34,905 bases of DNA from Barnesiella sp. (lineage in GTDB: Bacteria > Bacteroidota > Bacteroidia > Bacteroidales > Muribaculaceae), in assembly GCA_014801075.1 (NCBI GenBank), contig JAAVEW010000020.1, positions 43,554-78,458 of the forward strand, written 5' to 3'. The translations under genes were made by a program, and so were the position numbers. Shown one piece after another: positions 14,694-21,176 of the stretch. Each line of letters starts with the position of its first letter. The stretch's first letter is position 1. A model generated the notes under the pieces. The model saw nothing but the letters and a program-made list of their open reading frames with translations, was not told the DNA's origin and ran no database searches.

Positions 14694-15116
14694 TTATTGA
14701 TTGTATTGTTGGCTTTCGAGGTAGTCGTTGAGGATGATGGTGGCGGAAATCTCGTCGACGATGGCTTTGTCGCGGCGAGCCGATTTCTTCATGCCGCCGT
14801 CGAGCATGGCACGGTGGGCTATCGCCGAGGTGAAACGCTCGTCGAAAAATATTATCTCCATCTGTGGCAGCGCTTTGCGCAGCTGTCCTATGCCGGGACG
14901 TATGTAGCGCATGGAGTCGGACTCCTGGCCGCGCATGGTGGTGGGATAGCCCACGATGATGGCATCGACCTGTTCGGTGGCCACGTAGTTCCTGATATAT
15001 TCTATCAGTTTTGAAGTGTCGACGGTAGTAAGTCCCGAAGCGACAATGCGCAGCGGGTCGGTCACCGCGATGCCGCAGCGACGCCGTCCGTAGTCAATTG
15101 ATAGCAGTCGTCCCAT
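14694..15116 (-). CDS. ruvX: Holliday junction resolvase-like RuvX/YqgF
   Basis: RNase H-like fold protein of the YqgF family, implicated in pre-16S rRNA end processing and historically called a putative Holliday junction resolvase. Visible motifs are LSIDYGRRRCGIAVTD at the N-terminus (first catalytic Asp), VDAIIVGYP, FDERFTSA (catalytic Glu region) and a C-terminal DEISATIILNDYL (catalytic Asp). An upstream ATG at 15132 is rejected as start, because the promoter element TATCTTTG (15124-15131) lies downstream of it; MGRLLSIDYG at 15116 is the family-like start and leaves a leader of only a few bases, so the mRNA may be leaderless. Length 140 residues, normal. Operon with def. Confidence 0.93.
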   Translation of the reverse strand: MGRLLSIDYGRRRCGIAVTDPLRIVASGLTTVDTSKLIEYIRNYVATEQVDAIIVGYPTTMRGQESDSMRYIRPGIGQLRKALPQMEIIFFDERFTSAIAHRAMLDGGMKKSARRDKAIVDEISATIILNDYLESQQYNQ

Positions 15117-15123
15117 ATACCTG

Positions 15124-15131
15124 CAAAGATA
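15124..15131 (-). promoter_or_regulatory. Promoter of ruvX-def
   Basis: The minus strand reads TATCTTTG, with TTTG (15152-15155 on the plus strand) exactly 20 bp upstream, a full match to the Bacteroidetes TTTG-N19-21-TAnnTTTG promoter. It places the transcript start within a few bases of the ruvX ATG at 15116. Confidence 0.75.
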
Positions 15132-15221
15132 CAAAATAACCGCGAATGAACCAAAAACTCCGCCCTCATTGACAATGTATTAAAGTAAGTTAAATATGAT
15201 GTCATTTCAACTGCCGTTCGT

Positions 15222-15229
15222 TATATTTG
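15222..15229 (+). promoter_or_regulatory. Promoter -7 element of mntA-hepT
   Basis: TATATTTG lies 20 bp before the ATG at 15250 and decides that start over the upstream in-frame ATG at 15196. The -33 box is weak. Confidence 0.55.
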
Positions 15230-15249
15230 CAATTGTAATACAACCGACT

Positions 15250-15555
15250 ATGAAGTTAATCGAAATTAATCTGCAACGTATTTTCGACCTTTGCCGCAAG
15301 CATAAGGTGAAAACATTGTCAGTCTTTGGCTCTATCCTCACCGATAGGTTCAATGACGGGAGCGACGTTGACCTGCTTGTGGATTTCGAGCCTGTTGACC
15401 ATAATACGTTTGACTATGTCGGCAATTATTTCGGACTGCGCGACGCGCTGGAGCGGTTGTTTGACCGAAAAGTCGACCTCATAGAGGAGAAAGGTCTGCG
15501 CAATAAGTATTTCATTGCAAATGTAAATCGCACAAAACAGCTGATATATGGCTAA
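15250..15555 (+). CDS. mntA: MntA-type nucleotidyltransferase antitoxin
   Basis: Minimal nucleotidyltransferase (101 residues) of the MNT family; in characterised pairs it neutralises the HEPN toxin HepT by adenylylating a tyrosine near its active site. The catalytic motif GSILTDRFNDGSDVD gives GS at 27-28 and Asp39-x-Asp41, the standard GS-x10-DxD; the third acid is likely in KVDLIEE near residue 76. The start at 15250 is chosen because a promoter -7 element lies between it and the earlier ATG (15196), and because MKLIEINLQRIFDLCRKHKV is the family-like N-terminus. It overlaps hepT by 8 bp, so translation is coupled. The antitoxin-first order is common for this pair. Confidence 0.9.
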   Translation: MKLIEINLQRIFDLCRKHKVKTLSVFGSILTDRFNDGSDVDLLVDFEPVDHNTFDYVGNYFGLRDALERLFDRKVDLIEEKGLRNKYFIANVNRTKQLIYG

Positions 15556-15934
15556 CGAGGAGGTTCTTACATATCTTCAGGATATTCTGGACGCGATAAA
15601 CGATATGCAAAGTTGCTTTGTTGACTTTCCAAACAGATATGACTTGTTTGAGAATGATATAATGCGCAGATGTGTTGTCGAGCGCAAGGTGGAGATAATG
15701 GGCGAGGCCATTAACCGCATTAGAAAAAGCGATGCATCAGTGGAGATACCAAACGCAAGAGCCATAATTGACACTCGAAATCGTATCATTCACGCTTATG
15801 ACAATGTGCAACCCGAATTTTTGTGGAGTCTTGTAATACGACATATACCGGAACTTAAAAAAGATATAGAACGTATTATCGTTATCTATGAGGAGCAGTA
15901 TAATAGAGAGAATGCTTCCGATAATCGCGAATAA
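15548..15934 (+). CDS. hepT: HepT-type HEPN ribonuclease toxin
   Basis: A 128-residue HEPN-domain protein (DUF86 family) predicted to be an RNase toxin controlled by the neighbouring MntA. The active-site motif is intact: Arg77-Asn78-x3-His82-Ala-Tyr84 (RNRIIHAY), the RX4HXY form in which the Tyr is the known AMPylation target. The upstream helix CVVERKVEIMGEAINRI (residues 42-58) is the typical HepT dimer helix. It overlaps mntA by 8 bp, and a promoter for the glucosidase follows 4 bp after its stop. Because both motifs are complete, the system appears functional rather than decayed. Confidence 0.92.
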   Translation: MANEEVLTYLQDILDAINDMQSCFVDFPNRYDLFENDIMRRCVVERKVEIMGEAINRIRKSDASVEIPNARAIIDTRNRIIHAYDNVQPEFLWSLVIRHIPELKKDIERIIVIYEEQYNRENASDNRE

Positions 15935-15938
15935 TGGT

Positions 15939-15946
15939 TATCTTTG
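15939..15946 (+). promoter_or_regulatory. Promoter -7 element of the GH3 glucosidase
   Basis: TATCTTTG occurs 4 bp after the hepT stop and 48 bp before the ATG at 15995, so the glucosidase has its own promoter and is not simply the third gene of the toxin operon. Confidence 0.6.
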
Positions 15947-15994
15947 CGGGTAAGTGCATTAGTGCGATTTTTTTTAGTTTTTTAGTTTGATATC

Positions 15995-18223
15995 ATGAGA
16001 AAAGGATTGATTATGTGCGTGATGGCCTGCGTTGCGCCGGTTGCAGGCTCAGTGAGTGTGGCGGCTGCCGAGCCGGTGCCCGTTTATCGCAACGCGGCTG
16101 TGCCCGTCGAGGAGCGAATCGATGACCTGCTGTCGCGCATGACCACACGCGAGAAAGTGCTGCAACTCAACCAGTTCTATATCGGAACCAACAATAACGT
16201 CAACAACATAGGCGAGGTAGTCAACGGCATCCCGGCCGAAGTGGGGTCACTTATCTACTTTGACGGTGACCCGGCGTTGCGCAACGCCATGCAGCGACGC
16301 GCCGTCGAGGAATCGCGCCTCGGCATTCCGATACTGTTCGGCTACGACGTAATCCACGGTTTCCGTACCGTTTACCCGACGTCGCTGGCCCAGGCCTGTT
16401 CGTGGAATCCCGCTCTCGTGAGCGAGGCATGCGCCGTTGCCGCGCAGGAAGCGCGACAGTCGGGCGTCGACTGGACATTCTCCCCGATGATTGATGTAGC
16501 CCGTGATCCCCGCTGGGGTCGCGTGGTCGAGGGATATGGCGAGGACCCGTATGTCAACGGCGTGTTTGGCGCGGCATCGGTGCGCGGCTATCAGGGCGAC
16601 AACATCGCCGACTCCCTCAAAGTAGCCGCCTGCCTGAAGCATTACGTAGCCTACGGCGCCTCGGAAGCAGGCCGTGACTACGTCTACACCGAGGTGTCGC
16701 CCCAGACCCTCTGGGACACCTATCTGCTTCCCTATCAGATGTGTGTCGAGGCCGGAGCGCAGACGCTCATGAGTTCGTTCAACGACATCAGCGGCACCCC
16801 CGGCACTGCCAACCATTACACTCTCACCGAGGTACTTAAGGATATGTGGGGCCACGACGGCTTCGTGGTAAGCGACTGGGACGCCGTGAAGCAACTCGTG
16901 GCGCAGGGCAATGCCGCCGACATGAAGGAAGCGGCGCTGCACGCATTCAACGCCGGAGTGGAGATGGACATGATGAGCTACGCCTACGACCATCACCTTG
17001 AGGAACTTATCGCCGAGGGGAAAGTGTCGCCGCAGCGACTCGACGACGCCGTGCGCCGCGTGCTCCGCATCAAGATGCGCCTCGGACTCTTTGAAAATCC
17101 CTACACCCCCGAAGTGCCCGACCGCTTCCTGCGCCCCGCGTCGCGCGTTACCGCCGGACGACTTGCCGCCGAGTCGATGGTGCTGTTGAAGAACGATTCC
17201 ACCGCCACTCTCCCGCTCAAGGAGGTAAGCAAGATTGCCGTCATCGGTCCGCTCGCCAAGAGCAAAGCCGACATGCTCGGCTCATGGCATTGCCACGGCA
17301 ATCCCGACGATGTAACCACTCTCTATGAGGGGATTATGAATGAATACGGCAACGGTGCCGAGGTGCGCTACGCTCTCGGTGTGGATAAGGACGGTGACGA
17401 TACTTCGGGCATTGCCGAGGCTGTCGAAGCTGCTGCATGGGCCGACGTCGTGATACTGCATCTCGGCGAGGATTACCGCTGGGGTGGCGAGAACGCTTCG
17501 CGCTCCACAATAGCTCTGCCCGCCATTCAGGAGAAACTTGCCGAGGCTGTCGCAGGGACAGGTAAGCCTGTGGTGCTTGTTCTCAGCAACGGACGTCCGC
17601 TCGACCTCTCTCGCCTCGAACCCCACGCCAACGCTATCCTCGAAGCGTGGCAGCCGGGAGTCAACGGCGGCGATGCGATGGCCGGAATCCTCTCCGGACG
17701 CATCAACCCGTCGGGCAAACTGGCCATCACGTTCCCGTACTCCACCGGCCAGATACCTATTTACTACAACCGCCGCCCCACGGCCCGTCCCTTTGACCGA
17801 CAGGGTCTGTATCAGGATATTACGAGCGAACCGCTCTACCCGTTCGGCCATGGCTTGAGCTACACCACCTTTGAGTATGGCACGCCGAAGGCCGACAGGA
17901 TCGACTTCGTCGCCGACGACACCATCGAAATCACCATCCCCGTAACCAATACGGGCGACCTGACAGGCGACGAGACGGTGCTGTGGTTCATCAATGACCC
18001 TTACAGCTCCATTACGCGCCCCGTCAAGGAGTTGAAATACTTTGAAAAGAAGCATTTATCGCCCGGCGAAACGGCTGAATATACCTTCCGCATCGATCCG
18101 ATGCGTGACCTCGCGATGGTCGACGGTACCGGCCGTCGTATTCTCGAACCGGGTGAATACCGTGTGCTCGTCGCTGACAAAGTGTTGACACTCAACTATA
18201 AAGGCGAAAAATTAAGTCGATAA
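15995..18223 (+). CDS. bglX: Periplasmic beta-glucosidase, GH3 family
   Basis: Retaining glycoside hydrolase of family 3 that releases terminal beta-linked glucose (or other sugars) from oligosaccharides. 742 residues with an N-terminal signal peptide (MRKGLIMCVMACVAPVAGSVSVAAAEP), so it is periplasmic. (The peptide is hydrophobic from about residue 5 to 23.) The (beta/alpha)8 domain has GIPILFGYDVIHG, KHYVAYGASEAGRDY and the nucleophile motif VVSDWDAV with Asp294. The alpha/beta sandwich domain begins near residue 385 (ESMVLLKND), and a C-terminal fibronectin-like domain starts near residue 640 (FGHGLSYTTFEYG, typical of BglX). It matches the length and domain order of E. coli BglX. It is monocistronic with its own promoter and a strong 30-bp-stem palindrome after it. 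Substrate specificity cannot be told. Confidence 0.93.
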   Translation: MRKGLIMCVMACVAPVAGSVSVAAAEPVPVYRNAAVPVEERIDDLLSRMTTREKVLQLNQFYIGTNNNVNNIGEVVNGIPAEVGSLIYFDGDPALRNAMQRRAVEESRLGIPILFGYDVIHGFRTVYPTSLAQACSWNPALVSEACAVAAQEARQSGVDWTFSPMIDVARDPRWGRVVEGYGEDPYVNGVFGAASVRGYQGDNIADSLKVAACLKHYVAYGASEAGRDYVYTEVSPQTLWDTYLLPYQMCVEAGAQTLMSSFNDISGTPGTANHYTLTEVLKDMWGHDGFVVSDWDAVKQLVAQGNAADMKEAALHAFNAGVEMDMMSYAYDHHLEELIAEGKVSPQRLDDAVRRVLRIKMRLGLFENPYTPEVPDRFLRPASRVTAGRLAAESMVLLKNDSTATLPLKEVSKIAVIGPLAKSKADMLGSWHCHGNPDDVTTLYEGIMNEYGNGAEVRYALGVDKDGDDTSGIAEAVEAAAWADVVILHLGEDYRWGGENASRSTIALPAIQEKLAEAVAGTGKPVVLVLSNGRPLDLSRLEPHANAILEAWQPGVNGGDAMAGILSGRINPSGKLAITFPYSTGQIPIYYNRRPTARPFDRQGLYQDITSEPLYPFGHGLSYTTFEYGTPKADRIDFVADDTIEITIPVTNTGDLTGDETVLWFINDPYSSITRPVKELKYFEKKHLSPGETAEYTFRIDPMRDLAMVDGTGRRILEPGEYRVLVADKVLTLNYKGEKLSR

Positions 18224-18237
18224 TATCAAATAAAGTT

Positions 18238-18314
18238 AAAGTGCGGCCGGGGACGGCCCCACCACGAAGTTGCCGGATGTACCGTCGTGGTGGGGCCGTC
18301 CCCGGCCGCACTTT
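18238..18314. terminator. Perfect 30-bp inverted repeat after bglX
   Basis: Arms 18238-18267 and 18285-18314 are exact inverted copies with a 17-nt loop, very G+C-rich (core GGCCGGGGACGGCCCC). It sits between the convergent glucosidase and carbonic anhydrase-like genes, so it can serve as a bidirectional terminator, but 30 bp of perfection exceeds what termination needs and suggests a repeat-element (REP-like) origin. Confidence 0.8.
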
Positions 18315-18382
18315 GCAGATTATGAGTTGATTACGCCTTGTAAAGCATGAACAGAAAACACTCTTTACCCGGCGTGTGTCAG

Positions 18383-18925
18383 TTACACTGTGGTGGTGGG
18401 GTCGATGTCGGGGGTGGAGTACCACGACGAGTACATCAGATAGTTGTGGGCTATCTTGACGTTCATTTCGCGTGCTTTCTCCGGTTCAACCATCTTGATG
18501 AACTTGGCGGGAGCGCCGCCCCAGAGTTCGTTAGGGCCAATCTTGGTGCGTGACAGCACCACCGAGCCGGCGGCCACGAGAGCGCCTTCGCCCACTTCGG
18601 CGTCGTCCATCACTACCGCGCCCATGCCTATGAGAGCGTAGTCGTGAATCTTAGCGCCGTGTATCACCACGTTGTGGCCTATCGACACGTGGTTGCCGAT
18701 TTCGATTGTTGATTTCTGATAAAGCGTGTGAAGCACCGATCCATCCTGTATGTTGACGCAATCGCCTATGCGTATTGAGTTTACGTCGCCACGGATTACC
18801 GTGTTGAACCATACGGAGCAGTCGTTGCCCATTACTACGTCGCCAACTATCGTGGCGTTTTCAGCAAGGAAGCAGTTCTCACCCATCTTGGGCGTGAATC
18901 CTCTTACAGGTACTATTAATGCCAT
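18383..18925 (-). CDS. Gamma-carbonic anhydrase family, left-handed hexapeptide protein
   Basis: A 180-residue left-handed beta-helix protein of the gamma-class carbonic anhydrase/YrdA/PaaY family. Hexapeptide repeats run from about residue 20 (ATIVGDVVMGNDCSVW) to 150, and the metal ligands are visible as His in VLHT (near 66), and SIGHNVVIHG (near 83 and 88). A short C-terminal helix (EPEKAREMNVKIAHNYLMY) follows. True carbonic anhydrase activity is proven for few members, so CO2 hydration or another small hydrolase role is uncertain. The gene has no clear promoter of its own kind because the A+T-rich repeat element occupies the space to its 5' side. Confidence 0.88.
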   Translation of the reverse strand: MALIVPVRGFTPKMGENCFLAENATIVGDVVMGNDCSVWFNTVIRGDVNSIRIGDCVNIQDGSVLHTLYQKSTIEIGNHVSIGHNVVIHGAKIHDYALIGMGAVVMDDAEVGEGALVAAGSVVLSRTKIGPNELWGGAPAKFIKMVEPEKAREMNVKIAHNYLMYSSWYSTPDIDPTTTV

Positions 18926-18929
18926 AGTT

Positions 18930-19148
18930 AATTTAATTCATAATTCTTAATTCACAATTCATAATTATCTCCCTTCCGCAATTATCTCCTTTCCGCATTT
19001 GCAATTTACTCTTATCGGATTTGCAATTATCCATTACTGCTGTAAGTCCATTTTCGCGCGGACTTTTCATGTGGAATTTATGCACAATTTCATAATTGGC
19101 AACTGACTGGTGCAGCGCCAATTATGAATTATGCATTATGAATTATGC
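18930..19148. repeat. Second A+T-rich inverted-repeat element with 17-bp tandem units
   Basis: The left part (18930-18967) consists of AATTCATAATTC-type words; the right part (about 19080-19148) is the inverted form (AATTATGAATTATGCATTATG) and includes the stop codon of the aminopeptidase gene (19143-19145). Between them is a tandem duplication ATTATCTCCCTTCCGCA (18964-18980) / ATTATCTCCTTTCCGCA (18981-18997), 16 of 17 identical, followed by two copies of TTTGCAATT. It belongs to the same family as 13964-14110. Confidence 0.7.
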
Positions 19149-20939
19149 ATTGCATTCGAGCGGTTTGGTTTTTTCGCGGAGCCATTCCTGCTCTTCGGGG
19201 GCGAGGAGCGGAGTGAGGTGGGAGTAGACGGTAGCGTGGTATTCGTTGACCCAGTTGATTTCGTCAGCAGTCATGAGCGACAGGTCGAAGAGATTGCGGT
19301 CGAAGGGGAAGAGGGTAAGGGTCTCGAACTTAAGGAACTGGCCGAACTCAGTAGTGAACGCGGGAACGGTCAGCACCAGGTTCTCGCAGCGGATACCGTG
19401 GACGCCTTCGCGATATACACCCGGCTCGTTGGAGGTAATCATGCCGGGAGTGAGCGGGGTGGGATTCTCGTTGAGGCGGATGCTCTGCGGGCCTTCATGC
19501 ACGTTGAGGAAGTGGCCTACGCCGTGACCTGTGCCGTGGAGGTAGCTCAGACCATGTTTCCAGAGGAACTGACGGGCAAGCGCGTCGAGCTGAGCGCCGC
19601 GTGTTCCGGCGGGGAAGATGGCAGTGCCGAGTGCAATGTGGCCTTTCATCACGAGGGTGAAGTCGCTCTTCTCCTGTGCGGTGGGTGTGCCGATAGCGAT
19701 GGTGCGGGTGATGTCGGTAGTGCCGTCGAAATATTGCGCGCCCGAGTCAACGAGCAGCAGGCCTTCGGGTTTGAGCGTGGCGTTGCTCTCCTTGTTGGCC
19801 GAGTAGTGGACGATAGCACCGTGAGCGCCGTAGCCGGCGATAGTGTCGAAACTGAGGTCGAAGTAGAGAGGCTGGGCCGAACGATATTTCACGAGAATGT
19901 CGGCAACGCCGATTTCGGTAAGCGGCTCGCCGGCAGCCATGATGCGCTCTATCTCCATGAAAGCTCTCACGAGCGCCGCGCCGTCGCGTTCCATAGCCGA
20001 GCGGGTGCCCTCAATCTGGGTCTTGTTCTTGCAGCCTTTGAGCATGGGAATCGGGTCAACGCCATTGCCATATTTAGTATTTGCACCGAGAGCGTTGCAG
20101 ATGCGTTCGGCAGTGCGACCCTGCTCCACGAGCACTTTCTGCGCAGGCAGAGCAGCGAGGAAATCGAGGATAGAGGTGTAGGGCGCAGTAGCCACGCCTG
20201 CCTCCTTGAGGTAAGCTGTCACGGCATCGTCGGTCTTGGCCGGGTCGATGAACAGTGTAGAGCCTTCGGGCGAAATGAAGAGGAACGAGGTAGCCACGGG
20301 GTTGCAGCTCACGTCAGTGCCGCGGATATTGAGAGTCCACGCTATCTCGTCGAGAGCTGACACGAGCATCGAGTCGAGCTTCTTTGCTTTGAGCGATTCC
20401 ACAATCTTGGCAATCTTCTCTTTGGCCGACACTCCGGCATACTTCAGTTCATGCACGAAGATTTTGTCCTGCGGCAGGGCCGGACGGTCGTTCCATATAC
20501 CCTCCACGGGGTCGAAATCGGTGCGGAGTGTGATGTCGTTGGCAGCGAGACTTTCGGCCATACGGCCCACTGCAGAGTGGGAGAAGAGCATGCCGTCAAT
20601 GCCTACGCTCTCTCCGGCGGGGACATTGTCACCAAGCCATTGATTCATCGACGGAGTCTCGGCCAGGCCATCCTTCATCAGCACAATGCCTGTGCCCTCA
20701 AGCTGCGCGGCAGCCTGCAGGAAGTAGCGGGAGTCGGTCCAGAGCAACGCCTTGTCGAGGGTGACAACGAGGTCGCCGGCCGAACCGGTGAATCCCGACA
20801 TGAAGTGGCGGGCCTGCCAGTGGTCGGCAAGATACTCACTCTGGTGGGGGTCAATCTGGGGAATGACGGTGGCATAGATGCCGTCAGCTTTCATTTTGGA
20901 GCGAAGCGCCTCCAATCGCGCTGTAATATCTGTTTTCAT
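19143..20939 (-). CDS. pepP: Aminopeptidase P family metallopeptidase
   Basis: M24-family peptidase that removes the N-terminal residue before a proline; cytoplasmic. 598 residues fit the long eukaryote-like aminopeptidase P found in Bacteroidetes, with two N-terminal creatinase-like domains (for example MKADGIYATVIPQIDPHQSE and SMLVSALDEIAWTLNIRG) and a C-terminal pita-bread catalytic domain. Metal-ligand regions are visible: LLVDSGAQYFDGTTDITRT (two Asp), GTGHGVGHFLNVHEGP (His), and two later Glu (SNEPGVYREG and the RCENLVL region). It has no signal peptide. It ends inside an A+T-rich repeat that supplies its stop codon. Probably monocistronic, with a promoter at 21037-21044. Confidence 0.95.
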   Translation of the reverse strand: MKTDITARLEALRSKMKADGIYATVIPQIDPHQSEYLADHWQARHFMSGFTGSAGDLVVTLDKALLWTDSRYFLQAAAQLEGTGIVLMKDGLAETPSMNQWLGDNVPAGESVGIDGMLFSHSAVGRMAESLAANDITLRTDFDPVEGIWNDRPALPQDKIFVHELKYAGVSAKEKIAKIVESLKAKKLDSMLVSALDEIAWTLNIRGTDVSCNPVATSFLFISPEGSTLFIDPAKTDDAVTAYLKEAGVATAPYTSILDFLAALPAQKVLVEQGRTAERICNALGANTKYGNGVDPIPMLKGCKNKTQIEGTRSAMERDGAALVRAFMEIERIMAAGEPLTEIGVADILVKYRSAQPLYFDLSFDTIAGYGAHGAIVHYSANKESNATLKPEGLLLVDSGAQYFDGTTDITRTIAIGTPTAQEKSDFTLVMKGHIALGTAIFPAGTRGAQLDALARQFLWKHGLSYLHGTGHGVGHFLNVHEGPQSIRLNENPTPLTPGMITSNEPGVYREGVHGIRCENLVLTVPAFTTEFGQFLKFETLTLFPFDRNLFDLSLMTADEINWVNEYHATVYSHLTPLLAPEEQEWLREKTKPLECNA

Positions 20940-21036
20940 CAGCTGTTGATTTTTAGTATCGGGTTGTTAGTATTGATTTGTCAGTGTCGATATGTCAGCG
21001 TTGACTTATAGCGGGATAGTCAGCGTGGATTAAATG

Positions 21037-21044
21037 CAAAGATA
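21037..21044 (-). promoter_or_regulatory. Promoter -7 element for the aminopeptidase gene
   Basis: The minus strand reads TATCTTTG about 98 bp before the ATG at 20939. The leader between them contains three loose copies of GTCAGYGTNGA (about 20979-21028), otherwise nothing recognisable. Confidence 0.55.
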
Positions 21045-21120
21045 ACTAACTTTTACAGTAATTCCACCCAAAAGCCGTTAATATTGTAAAAACAAATAGG
21101 AGAACGGGGTGTAAAATAGA

Positions 21121-21152
21121 GACACCGTGCCGGCTGATGTCGACACGGTGTC
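21121..21152 (-). terminator. Terminator hairpin of the large secreted protein gene
   Basis: GACACCGTG (21121-21129) and CACGGTGTC (21144-21152) are exact inverted copies. Read on the minus strand, the stem comes 24 bp after the stop at 21177 and is followed by TCTATTTTAC. Confidence 0.65.
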
Positions 21153-21176
21153 CGCGTTATTGAGTATGTGGAATGA

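Noticed and set aside
14097-15014. 305-codon plus-strand ORF
   Set aside because: It is antisense to def and ruvX, whose motifs are complete; its long His/Val/Glu-rich product is the normal shadow of G+C-rich genes.
19131-20360. 409-codon plus-strand ORF
   Set aside because: It is entirely antisense to the aminopeptidase P gene, which has all metal-ligand motifs; no family resemblance of its own.
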